From: Afipia sp.
GTDB taxonomy: Bacteria > Pseudomonadota > Alphaproteobacteria > Rhizobiales > Xanthobacteraceae
DNA length: 64,000 nt
Assembly (NCBI GenBank): GCA_016201045.1
Contig: JACQDM010000007.1
Coordinates: forward strand, 124,001-188,000
Reading direction: 5' to 3'
The notes below the pieces were generated by a model. That model was given only the letters and a program-made list of their open reading frames with translations, ran no database searches and was not told where the DNA came from. Positions 39,501-46,176 of this stretch are shown here, piece after piece. Positions within the stretch are counted from its first letter, which is position 1, and each line of letters opens with the position of its first letter. The translations under genes and the position numbers were made by a program.

Positions 39501-39780
39501 GCGCGATTGGAAAGTGGTGGGCCTTGCGGCAACCAAGGGCTCGGCCGCGCGTATCGCTGCCGGTCAACCGCCTGCCTACTCGATCCTTATTCAGCGCGGC
39601 AACGGCATGTTTGAAACGTTGATTGACCCCACGTCCGGCCGCTCTGCCGTGACCTTCGACGTCAAGCCGTATCAGGACGCGAACGTTGAACGGCTGCGGG
39701 TAAAGGAAGATCGAACGAAATTCATACTCGGTGCGCGCGCCGAACAACCCGGCGCGTTCGCAAACTCTCTCGGAAACTGA
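36511..39780 (+). CDS. Large phage virion-type protein with a lytic transglycosylase domain
   Basis: A 1089-residue protein from the ATG at 36511 (AGGTGG upstream). Most is long Ala, Gln and Glu-rich helix, as in internal virion or ejection proteins. A transglycosylase-like domain lies near residue 397: TEASGDPNARP then SALGIGQFTEGTW, where Glu397 is the expected catalytic acid, followed by a helical part and KLAHVLGPRDA. Such proteins cut peptidoglycan during DNA entry. It is the only plainly virion-related gene in the element. Family placement is by motif and architecture. Confidence 0.8.
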   Translation: MVDLPQVPRGLVTTQAATSPVSPGDISAPYAHLGAALDKLGGALEDTGVKMSEEAGRRAVTTDDDGNPQVSLMPPIGKAAEAFNRTAQMTYLSQLEPKIKEQILANRIKYDGNPGAFHDWAQQYGQELADGQPSDELRRSVALLANRHAAPAYEGLTLARHQSDVLSNRVALKDSLDSMDNDMALLAREGGTSTEAYQGRMADYQARQKQAMTDPTLNYDETKAKRDLADITTRHQVWGIIGDVRRIAETKSQNADGAPEAGVAKAKALADSILTSDQFNLDQDTRQKYYRVAVSEIRQLQSENRVVQSQLNVEGQAILKSLREGNADAALTRDFMDRAAEAGATKALVAVAREVSVQSWYRDWFSKLPAQDRATIVDSMSGRTDGRSFADRLDSTEASGDPNARPVDAVTKQVRSSALGIGQFTEGTWLSVIKSARPDLAAGKTDSELLALRSDKGVAKEMIDAYAQQNAGYLRAQGVPVTDANLKLAHVLGPRDAVAVATADPSTPIQKLIWDKSFQANPELFARNPTAGAVMAWSARTMGQAPTLPDAVRTADNPTRLAFLSTATKELKSSLDERFKTVESTINSGVQPSVSDLQDLGAMVHAVGSDDQKERMAELGAKASFGDVYQKASPAEREQMLSQVRERYAALGSKFTGEITDYAATLNQRVSQAYKEDPYGASVQYGGRPTLPAVSPDQPDTLRSGLQARVSEQSLIRDQQGSAPFSALRPAEADAWKQVLSRGDVGAAGAFLGSVGQLPPDVSMATLTSKPIADGITGMVFSRDPQRMEVGLTSLDRIWNTDPHVAESQFGKDAIDRLQVWQGLRDSFSAAEISERFNTIDDPSRVAAKAELKSQAETETSKLTPADVAGKFVTGLPLVRSITGGSAVAPVDGIAAQQMASEFKTIRTALRTYGVDADKADDLALKRMQNTWGVSPSNNNQVMKYPPEKYYPDVAGSHAWIGSEIEKTVAGVMGPSSEAAPMTDLGLPIGDKDSSPARDWKVVGLAATKGSAARIAAGQPPAYSILIQRGNGMFETLIDPTSGRSAVTFDVKPYQDANVERLRVKEDRTKFILGARAEQPGAFANSLGN

Positions 39781-39791
39781 AAGGAAGCTTC

Positions 39792-40013
39792 ATGGCTATC
39801 TTCACTCTCACGATTACCAGTCGCACTCCCCGCTTTGGCGAAACTGCACACCAAGAACGGCAGCAGGTGAGTTCTCTCTTGAAATTCGCTGCTGAGCGGA
39901 TCGGCAGCGGCCAAGCTCCGCAGGGCAGCGCGAACATTCAAGCCGCAGGTCAAGAAGATCCCGGCAACTGTTCGTACACGTTCGGCGCTGGCTCGCTGAA
40001 TCAAGGTCTCTGA
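39792..40013 (+). CDS. Small hypothetical protein
   Basis: A 73-residue protein with AAGGAAG upstream of the ATG, 11 bases after the large virion-type gene. It starts with a beta-strand-like run (MAIFTLTITSRT) and has one Cys near the end. No family recognised; likely the same operon. Confidence 0.6.
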   Translation: MAIFTLTITSRTPRFGETAHQERQQVSSLLKFAAERIGSGQAPQGSANIQAAGQEDPGNCSYTFGAGSLNQGL

Positions 40014-40036
40014 AACAACAAGGGAAAGGAACGACC

Positions 40037-40492
40037 ATGAAGTCTGCAACGCAACCGCCCGCCGAAGGGCTCGCCCGCATCTTCGCTCTTGATGGGTCTG
40101 GCAGTCACCGCGACTTGCCATTCAACGAAGCGCACCACGAAGTGAGCATGAAACGCGACCGCTGGACCTTTGAGAAGCCACCGGCGCCCGGCTGGGACCG
40201 TGAGACGCCGCGGTATCGAGTCTCGAGTGCAGAACCAATCGGTCCTGCATTGCGGGCGATCGACAAAGGCATGCAGCCATACAGCTTTTATGCGGAGCGC
40301 TACTGGCAATACGGCGATCGTGTTGTTGAACCCGGCGAGGAAGTCGCGACAACGATGTGGCCGCATCTTGCGTTTCAACCAATCAATGATGCCGCGCGCG
40401 AGATCGTCAAATACTTCACGAGTTACACAAGATCGCGCATGGGGACGTCGCCGTGGAAGGACGGGAAAGTTTATCTCCCCCGTTCGATGTGA
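40037..40492 (+). CDS. Hypothetical protein of the element
   Basis: A 151-residue soluble protein, rich in Trp, Tyr, Pro and Arg. The ATG is preceded by GGAAAGGAA. No family recognised. Operon partner of the genes on both sides; its stop overlaps the next GTG (GTGA). Confidence 0.65.
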   Translation: MKSATQPPAEGLARIFALDGSGSHRDLPFNEAHHEVSMKRDRWTFEKPPAPGWDRETPRYRVSSAEPIGPALRAIDKGMQPYSFYAERYWQYGDRVVEPGEEVATTMWPHLAFQPINDAAREIVKYFTSYTRSRMGTSPWKDGKVYLPRSM

Positions 40493-40716
40493 GCGAGCAA
40501 ACACGAAGGCGGCGGTCGCTGCGGCGGATAAGCACGCCGAAACCGCCGTCGCGCCGCGATGAACGCGGTCCATACGGGTTTGCGCTAGGCACTACCGGCA
40601 TGTGCGAGATTTTCCACATTGACGGAGCGATACGAACAGTTTTTGAGATTGACGCACGCCAGACCGTCAAAAATCACCCGAACGAGTGGAGTTGGGATCC
40701 GTGGCCGAAGGAATGA
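40489..40716 (+). CDS. Small hypothetical protein
   Basis: A 75-residue protein from the GTG at 40489 that overlaps the upstream stop. The first third is very basic (TRRRRSLRR) and the last third looks folded (CEIFHIDGAIRTVFEIDARQTV). The frame opens earlier at 40453, and an ATG at 40600 would give only the folded part. Start uncertain. Confidence 0.45.
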   Translation: MSEQTRRRRSLRRISTPKPPSRRDERGPYGFALGTTGMCEIFHIDGAIRTVFEIDARQTVKNHPNEWSWDPWPKE

Positions 40717-41036
40717 CGAAGGCGATTGGCGTTGCCTCAGATTATTCCGGCCTAGTCGACTTGTTGCGCGCTCGGAAGGAGTCACTTGGCTATACCTGCG
40801 AAACTCTTGACGAAGTGGCAGGCCTTCCGTCCGGCTATGTCGGCAAATTGCTTGGGCCGGGAATGGTGAAGAAGCTAGGCCATCTGTCGCTCGGTCTTAT
40901 GCTTGATGCTCTCGGCCTACGCATTGTTCTAGTCGAAGATCCGCGGTTGGCCAAAAAAGCCGTGCTAAGGAGCCAGCAAAAGAGCGGCTCCCGCGGACAA
41001 GCGAACGCCAAGAGCGATCGCAGCTTCACTCAATAA
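40701..41036 (+). CDS. Helix-turn-helix-like protein of the element
   Basis: About 111 residues from the GTG at 40701, with GGAG nine bases upstream. The segment LRARKESLGYTCETLDEVAGLPSGYVGKLLGPG has the layout of an XRE-type helix-turn-helix, then a helical segment and a basic tail. It overlaps the preceding gene by 16 bases. Probably DNA binding; role unknown. Confidence 0.6.
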   Translation: MAEGMTKAIGVASDYSGLVDLLRARKESLGYTCETLDEVAGLPSGYVGKLLGPGMVKKLGHLSLGLMLDALGLRIVLVEDPRLAKKAVLRSQQKSGSRGQANAKSDRSFTQ

Positions 41037-41116
41037 TTTCCCGAAATTAAAGCAAAGACTGTTGCCCACCATCCCCGGTTGCGCTTGGATGGTATCGGGG
41101 TCTGGGGAGGTCAGTA

Positions 41117-41599
41117 ATGTACTTTATTCTTCGCGCTGCTTTAGCTGCCGTCGTTCTCTTTTCTGGAATCAATAGTGGCAACGCTGAAAATTTGACGGCG
41201 TTTGAACCCAGTATTGCTCTTGAGTGCCGGGATGCGAAAGTCCCAGCTAATAAAAAGCACAATTGCGAATACCGCTGTTTTGCTCTTGGCGGACAGACAC
41301 CTGCGGCAAATCCCGCGTCTGGCGTATCCGTGTACGCATTCGAGCGAATTGAATTTTTTTCCAAAGCTGGCCAAAATAGTGAACAGTGGCTGATCGTTCT
41401 CAAAGGAGTTCGGGGCAGCGTGCCCGCCGAAACGCCACCGCCTGCAATTGTTCCAACACCCGGACCCGTTGCTCCGCCACCTGTTACGCCGGTAACTCCG
41501 TCGCCTCTCGCGAAAATCTTCCTCTCACTAGGCCGCGACTATATGTGCAGCTTTGAAACGGCCGCTAGTTCTACTGTTGAATTGATCAAATACTATTAG
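41117..41599 (+). CDS. Secreted protein with a Pro-rich linker
   Basis: A 160-residue protein: GGAGG upstream, signal peptide ending SGNA, a domain with several Cys (LECRDAKVP, HNCEYRCFA), then a Pro/Val/Thr-rich linker and a short Cys-containing end. Cargo-like, likely exported. No family recognised. Confidence 0.7.
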   Translation: MYFILRAALAAVVLFSGINSGNAENLTAFEPSIALECRDAKVPANKKHNCEYRCFALGGQTPAANPASGVSVYAFERIEFFSKAGQNSEQWLIVLKGVRGSVPAETPPPAIVPTPGPVAPPPVTPVTPSPLAKIFLSLGRDYMCSFETAASSTVELIKYY

Positions 41600-41708
41600 A
41601 GGAACTTACCGCCGCTTGGATGCACGGGCCAAACGTGGTGCCGTAACGATCCACACCGCCAATCCCTAGCGGCTTTTGATCTGAGCGACTCCCGCCTACG
41701 CTGGCGCC

Positions 41709-41915
41709 ATGTCGGTAGTTCCCTTCCCCGAAAAACAGGCGCCCTACTTCGCTGACCTTAAAGCGGTGATCGACTTTGCGCAGTCGATGCACAACGTCGC
41801 GATCCTCGATGAAAACCATCGACTCGCGCTCATCGCGTTGCTGATGGAGCACGGCGATGCCGATAGTGCGGAAGTGTTACAGGCAACCGCCAATCTCATG
41901 GGACAGAACGATTGA
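41709..41915 (+). CDS. Small helical hypothetical protein
   Basis: A 68-residue soluble, helical protein (ADLKAVIDFAQSMHNVAIL, LALIALLMEHGDADSAEVLQ). Its stop overlaps the next ATG by one base. Unknown function. Confidence 0.6.
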   Translation: MSVVPFPEKQAPYFADLKAVIDFAQSMHNVAILDENHRLALIALLMEHGDADSAEVLQATANLMGQND

Positions 41916-42181
41916 TGCCCCAGCAAACCATCACCTTTGGAGAAATGCGCGCCGGCGGCGCGGCCGGCTTTCGACTGTTCTGTTCGGGATACAAATGCGG
42001 GCACCACGTCGTCGTAGACGCCGACCCCTTCCCCGATGACGTCAGATTTTCCGATATCGAGCAGCGGTTTGTTTGCATCAAATGCGGGAGCCGCGGGGGC
42101 CTTCCGCAGCCTTGCTATAACGCCCCGCGGCCGTCGTCGTATCCGGACTACCGCATAGATTTATCGGAGCCGTTACCATGA
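41915..42181 (+). CDS. Zinc-ribbon-like hypothetical protein
   Basis: An 88-residue protein with Cys at FCSGYKCGHH and CIKCGSRGG, a possible zinc site. It starts at the ATG at 41915, right after a TTG, and overlaps the gene on each side. Function unknown. Confidence 0.65.
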   Translation: MPQQTITFGEMRAGGAAGFRLFCSGYKCGHHVVVDADPFPDDVRFSDIEQRFVCIKCGSRGGLPQPCYNAPRPSSYPDYRIDLSEPLP

Positions 42182-42609
42182 AAACCGCGACCGCTATATC
42201 GATTCTGGCTTTGTTTGCCGCACCCGTAATTGCTCAAGAGATTTTAGAGGTAACTTGTGAAAACGACAACAAATGCCAAAAGCGGATTGCTGTACCCGCT
42301 GGCGCGTCGGTCATAATTGCGCCGGGAATAGCGATGCCGAACTCAAAAGATTGCTCTTTCTCCGTGCCCACGATCACGACAATCGTGCCGCCGAAGTTCG
42401 GAAAGTTAGTTCCCAAAATTGTCGCGTATACGGCTCCAGCTAGAGAGTTGGGCGGTATGTCCACGGGCGCTTGCGCAGGAAGAACTGTAAAGGGCTTGCA
42501 ACTCACTTACATTGCCAACGCGGATGCAAACGGAGAGGACAAAATAGTCATCGTTATTCAGAGCAAACCGAGAGTCGCAATCACCGAATACAATATAAAA
42601 ATTCGCTAA
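42178..42609 (+). CDS. Secreted hypothetical protein, Cys-containing
   Basis: A 143-residue protein with a signal peptide (MKTATAISILALFAAPVIAQ) and a beta-rich mature domain containing four Cys. Its ATG overlaps the upstream stop. Third secreted protein of the element. No family recognised. Confidence 0.7.
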   Translation: MKTATAISILALFAAPVIAQEILEVTCENDNKCQKRIAVPAGASVIIAPGIAMPNSKDCSFSVPTITTIVPPKFGKLVPKIVAYTAPARELGGMSTGACAGRTVKGLQLTYIANADANGEDKIVIVIQSKPRVAITEYNIKIR

Positions 42610-42615
42610 TTTCTG

Positions 42616-43311
42616 ATGTGCAATCTTTACTCGATGACAACGAACCAAGAGGCGATCCGTCGCTTGTTCAAGGTCACGATCGACAACGTCGGCAACCTTC
42701 CCTCGCTTCCCGGCATCTATCCCGACTACATGGCGCCCGTAGTTCACATGAGCAACAGCGAGCGCGCACTCTCGATGATGCGCTGGGGAATGCCGACGTC
42801 GCAGAAAGTGCTACTCGATGCGGCCAAGATTCGCGCAGGGAAACTCGAGGCGAAAGGCAAGGCCATCGACTTCAAAGAACTGCTGCGCATGGAGCCGGAC
42901 AAAGGCGTGACGAACGTGCGCAATACGTCGAGCGCGCATTGGAAGCGCTGGCTTGGCCCTGCGAACCGTTGCCTCGTCCCCTTCACCGCCTTCTCCGAAT
43001 TCAACAAGTCAATGGGCGGCAATGTTTGGTTTGAGAGCAAGGATCATCCGCTGATGGGCTTCGCCGGCATTTGGACGAATTGGACCTCAGTGCGGAAGGT
43101 CAAAGAAGGCGAAGTGAACGCCAACTTGTACGCGTTCCTTACCTGTGAACCGAATGCGGTCGTTGCGCCGGTTCACCCAAAAGCCATGCCGGTAATTCTG
43201 ACTACTGACGAAGAATGCGATGTGTGGTTGCGCGCGCCGTGGGATGAAGCCAAGGCGTTGCAGAGAGCGTTGGCGCTCACCGAACTACGGATCGTTAAGC
43301 CATCAAAGTAG
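42616..43311 (+). CDS. SOS response-associated peptidase (SRAP/YedK family)
   Basis: A 231-residue SRAP protein. The catalytic Cys2 is right after the start (MCNLYS). The family's conserved Asn is in TNVRNTSS, the acidic residue lies in AFSEFN, and the His is in [14 protein letters not shown] proteins form a thiazolidine crosslink with abasic sites in single-stranded DNA. The usual catalytic surroundings around Glu are altered (SEFN). It lies six bases after the secreted protein and is plausibly DNA-damage protection carried by the element. Confidence 0.88.
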   Translation: MCNLYSMTTNQEAIRRLFKVTIDNVGNLPSLPGIYPDYMAPVVHMSNSERALSMMRWGMPTSQKVLLDAAKIRAGKLEAKGKAIDFKELLRMEPDKGVTNVRNTSSAHWKRWLGPANRCLVPFTAFSEFNKSMGGNVWFESKDHPLMGFAGIWTNWTSVRKVKEGEVNANLYAFLTCEPNAVVAPVHPKAMPVILTTDEECDVWLRAPWDEAKALQRALALTELRIVKPSK

Positions 43312-43322
43312 TCGCCGAAAAT

Positions 43323-43850
43323 CTATTGAAGTTTTTCGTCTAGATAGATCCGATAGAAAAGACCTAGAATGTTTGCCGAGTACTTATTTAGATCGTCCGC
43401 GATCTCTTGGAGCTCGCGCAGGCTGAATGTCTTGGTTTCGCTTGTAGGTGAACCGCCCTTCGCGATGATGTAGAGACGGTACGAAATAGTAATTTCGTTC
43501 TTCTTGATGTCGCCTTGAGCCCAGCCGTGCGCCATGAAGTGACGTAATTCTTCGAATTTTAATAACTCATCCAGAAGCGGATCTACCGTTGCCTCGTACT
43601 TTTTAAGAGGACCCTCAGCGCTAAAGAGTGTTCGAACGGACCGGATTCGACTTTCGACTTTATAAGGAAACGAGTCGGCTAGATGCCGGTACTCAGGACG
43701 AAGCCACGCTCTCATGCATACATCAGCCAGCAGATACTCAATGTGAGAAAACGCGCCGACGATGTTCCCACGCAAGGCTGCTGCTTCGCGTACCTGCAAC
43801 TTGATTTTTTCCGGTGGTTCAACGAGCGGTTCGTGAGTTATCTTGTTCAT
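43323..43850 (-). CDS. HEPN-like hypothetical protein
   Basis: A 175-residue, largely helical protein. The segment LLKFEELRHFMAHGWAQ contains Arg103, four residues, His108: the Rx4H motif of HEPN ribonuclease domains, with His after Arg as often seen. An earlier helix (FSHIEYLLADVCMRAWL) matches the HEPN helix layout. It is the last gene of a minus-strand operon (RHH, membrane protein, this gene) with four bases between it and the membrane gene. A toxin or defence role is inference; many HEPN-like proteins are of unknown function. Confidence 0.6.
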   Translation of the reverse strand: MNKITHEPLVEPPEKIKLQVREAAALRGNIVGAFSHIEYLLADVCMRAWLRPEYRHLADSFPYKVESRIRSVRTLFSAEGPLKKYEATVDPLLDELLKFEELRHFMAHGWAQGDIKKNEITISYRLYIIAKGGSPTSETKTFSLRELQEIADDLNKYSANILGLFYRIYLDEKLQ

Positions 43851-43854
43851 TCGG

Positions 43855-44379
43855 CTATTTTTGAACCGTTGGGATAAGCGCCAAACTTGTGATTGCGCTT
43901 CGAACGCTCACAATTCCCCAGATAAAGCAAAAGATGGACGCGAACCCGATCAGGATAGACAGCATAAGAATCGCGCTTCGGGTGCGAAACATTGCATTCG
44001 ATTTCGGCGTCTCGCGGACATAGGGATGTTCGTAGTGAATGCTTTGGGCTCCGAGCATGTCGGCATCAAAGACATTGACGAAATAGGCACCCACCGCAGT
44101 TATCAGCGCGAAAGCTACCCCTAGAGCGAACGAAAAGAGACTGCTCGCAATATCAGTCAGTTGACCTTGCGCAACCCTTCCTTGCGCGGTCAGGCCTCCC
44201 ACAAAGGTTAGGATAGCAACGGCAGACCCGCCGTTGATCAAGATGGAAGATCGAATTGCGGTGTTCGCAGCATCAATCGCTGACTTATTGAAATCTCTCC
44301 AGCGTTCTTCGTGAACCTTATGAGCATCTTGAGCCGCTTTTAGATTGACCTCGTAGGTCGAGCGAGTTTCCTCAGTCAT
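43855..44379 (-). CDS. Three-helix membrane protein, partner of the HEPN-like gene
   Basis: A 174-residue protein. The amphipathic cytoplasmic N-terminus is followed by three hydrophobic helices near residues 46 to 66, 77 to 104 and 137 to 160. No known domain. Its ATG overlaps the ribbon-helix-helix stop (ATGA). Could be a membrane effector or anchor of a defence or toxin-antitoxin unit (inference). Confidence 0.65.
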   Translation of the reverse strand: MTEETRSTYEVNLKAAQDAHKVHEERWRDFNKSAIDAANTAIRSSILINGGSAVAILTFVGGLTAQGRVAQGQLTDIASSLFSFALGVAFALITAVGAYFVNVFDADMLGAQSIHYEHPYVRETPKSNAMFRTRSAILMLSILIGFASIFCFIWGIVSVRSAITSLALIPTVQK

Positions 44380-44582
44380 TTGCCGCGAACCTCGCGCACG
44401 CGCAGCCCGATATCGACAAGCCGGCGGACGGCCTCGGATAGCTTTGGCTTATCTGATTGACGCCCTGCCCACTTCTCTATCGCCGCTCGCATTTCGTCGG
44501 TGGCGCGAAAGCCGATCAAGGGAGTAATCCCGGTAGGAGGACGCCCAATTCGTTTTTGTTTAACAGTTGTTGCCTTCTTCAT
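44376..44582 (-). CDS. Ribbon-helix-helix regulator
   Basis: A 68-residue protein: basic N-terminus with RIGRPPTG, then IGFRATDEMRAAIEKWAGRQ and KLSEAVRRLVDIGL, the ribbon-helix-helix layout. First gene of the operon with the membrane and HEPN-like genes; such proteins usually repress their own operon or act as antitoxins. Confidence 0.75.
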   Translation of the reverse strand: MKKATTVKQKRIGRPPTGITPLIGFRATDEMRAAIEKWAGRQSDKPKLSEAVRRLVDIGLRVREVRGK

Positions 44583-44651
44583 TGTTTCTGTTTAGCATAA
44601 ACGAAGGTCGTCGCAAATCGCGGCGTCCGGTTTCAACAGAAGGATGAAGCT

Positions 44652-44912
44652 ATGAAGAAAGTTGAATTCAAACAGGAGATCGGGAAGCGACGGGCGGACG
44701 CCTATTTTCATCTGGAGGACCAAGTTTGCAGCGTGGGGCACATGGCGACCCTTTGCGCGGATTTATTGATGGACGCTGGTGAACAGCACGCCAGCCTCCC
44801 CGAGGGCTGGAAGGCCGTAAGCGATGACCAACTCGAGCAGCTACAGTTCGCAGCGAACCAGTCAGAGAAATTGGCGCTGGCTCTCAAGGCCGAATACTAC
44901 GCGCGCTTCTAA
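44652..44912 (+). CDS. Small hypothetical protein at the element's right end
   Basis: An 86-residue soluble, helical protein, AAGGATG upstream of the ATG, divergent from the ribbon-helix-helix operon. Cys residues in DQVCSVGH and LCADLL. No family recognised. Confidence 0.6.
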   Translation: MKKVEFKQEIGKRRADAYFHLEDQVCSVGHMATLCADLLMDAGEQHASLPEGWKAVSDDQLEQLQFAANQSEKLALALKAEYYARF

Positions 44913-44931
44913 TCCACGCGCGTCTAAGCAT

Positions 44932-44954
44932 GGATATTGGACACTGATTGGACA
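44932..44954 (+). promoter_or_regulatory. Candidate integrase arm-type site, right end
   Basis: GGATATTGGACACTG followed by ATTGGACA; pairs with the site at 30708 (19 of 23 bases identical). It lies 37 bases from the right att repeat. Confidence 0.5.
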
Positions 44955-44990
44955 GGAAGAATATCGACGAAGCTAAGCGCTTGAAAGCAT

Positions 44991-45034
44991 TGGCGCTCCC
45001 TAGCGGAATCGAACCGCTCTCTCCACCGTGAAAG
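44991..45034 (-). repeat. Right att copy within tRNA-Glu
   Basis: The same 44 bases as 30560 to 30603. Here they form the CCA end, acceptor strand, T arm and part of the anticodon arm of the intact tRNA gene, so integration left the tRNA whole. Confidence 0.92.
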
Positions 45035-45065
45035 GGTGGCGTCCTAACCGATAGACGAAGGGAGC
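44991..45065 (-). tRNA. tRNA-Glu (UUC)
   Basis: A 75-base cloverleaf on the minus strand with encoded CCA. The acceptor stem is GCTCCCT with AGGGAGC, discriminator G. The D arm starts TCGTCTATCGGTTAGGA. The anticodon arm CCACC-CTTTCAC-GGTGG gives anticodon TTC. The T arm is GCGGTTCGATTCCGC. It is the insertion site of the element on its left. Confidence 0.95.
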
Positions 45066-45134
45066 GAAACTTCGGAGCGACACAGCCGGTTTCCCGGAGT
45101 GCCGACCTGGTTCGCCGCAGGCAAATGATTTACC

Positions 45135-45169
45135 TTCACAAAATCAAATACTTATTGCGATTTTGTGAA
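45135..45169. repeat. Perfect 11-bp inverted repeat upstream of tRNA-Glu
   Basis: TTCACAAAATC, 13-base spacer, GATTTTGTGAA. AT-rich and without a following T tract, so not a clear terminator. It may be an operator or a DNA structure between tRNA-Glu and the cyclase gene. Confidence 0.6.
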
Positions 45170-45322
45170 ATCTGACCGGAATCGCAAGAACGAGCCCGGT
45201 CAGCGAGGCGGAACGTATAATGGCGTTTGCCTGTAGCAGCAAGCGGTCTGAAACGTCGTCCAACTCGTGCGGCGTGACCCAAAAGCGCTCGGAACACGTC
45301 AGGTTCAATTCGGAGACGTTGA

Positions 45323-46099
45323 ATGGTTCGCAAATTGATCGACATCTCGGTGCCGCTGCAAAATGACGTGCCCGCCGATCCGCCCGGCAATCACCCGACG
45401 ATTCAATATATCGATCACCAGCAGGGCCTGCCGCGCATGCTGCAGTTCTTCGACGGCCTGAAAAAGGAGGATTTGCCTGATGGCCAAGGCTGGGCCGTTG
45501 AAGCCGTCAACCTCTCGACACACAACGGCACGCATCTCGACGCGCCCTATCATTTTCATCCCACGATGAATCGCGGCGAGCGCGCGTGGACCATCGACGA
45601 GGTCCCGCTGGAATGGTGCTTTCAGCCGGGCGTCAAACTCGATTTCCGTAACCTGCCCGACGGATATGTCGCGACCGCATCCGATGTCGAAGCCGAACTC
45701 AAACGCATCGGCCATAACCTGCGGCCGCTCGACATCGTCGTCGTCAATACAAGCGCCGGAAAGAAATACGGCCGGCCGGACTACGTTACGTCCGGTTGCG
45801 GGATGGGTTACGAGGCGACGATGTATCTGCTTGAGCGTGGCGTTCGTCTAACGGGCACTGACGGCTGGAGTTGGGATGCACCGTTCGTTTACACCGCGCA
45901 GAAATACGCAAAGACGAAGAACGCCAGTCTCATCTGGGAGGGACACAAGGCCGGGCGACACATCGGCTACTGTCACCTTGAGAAGCTGCACAATCTCGAA
46001 CAACTTCCGCCGACTGGCTTCACGGTGTCATGTTTCCCGGTCAAGATCGAACGTGCGTCGGCCGGCTGGACGCGCGCGGTAGCAATTCTTGACGTCTAG
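45323..46099 (+). CDS. Cyclase-family hydrolase (kynurenine formamidase-like)
   Basis: A 258-residue protein of the cyclase/formamidase superfamily: the metal-binding motif HNGTHLDAPYHF is intact, with TSGCGMGYEATMYLLERGV following. GGAGACG precedes the ATG. Members hydrolyse cyclic amides or N-formylkynurenine using a bound metal. No tryptophan genes are beside it, so the substrate is unknown. Confidence 0.85.
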   Translation: MVRKLIDISVPLQNDVPADPPGNHPTIQYIDHQQGLPRMLQFFDGLKKEDLPDGQGWAVEAVNLSTHNGTHLDAPYHFHPTMNRGERAWTIDEVPLEWCFQPGVKLDFRNLPDGYVATASDVEAELKRIGHNLRPLDIVVVNTSAGKKYGRPDYVTSGCGMGYEATMYLLERGVRLTGTDGWSWDAPFVYTAQKYAKTKNASLIWEGHKAGRHIGYCHLEKLHNLEQLPPTGFTVSCFPVKIERASAGWTRAVAILDV

Positions 46100-46176
46100 T
46101 GCCCGCGAAAATTGATTACGCGGCCCGTCGCAAAACGCTAGATTTGCGCATTAACCTGATCGATTGGAGAATGCCC

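Larger units (their letters stand above)
30560..45034. mobile_element. Integrated phage-like element or satellite in tRNA-Glu
   Basis: Bounded by the 44-bp direct repeat. It holds an integrase next to the left end, an excisionase-like gene, a RepA-like ATPase, phage-like genes and many small unknowns. No portal, capsid, tail or large terminase gene is visible. The length (about 14.5 kb) and content fit a phage satellite, a plasmid-like integrative element, or a reduced prophage. Shared candidate arm sites at both ends support an intact excision unit. Confidence 0.85.
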
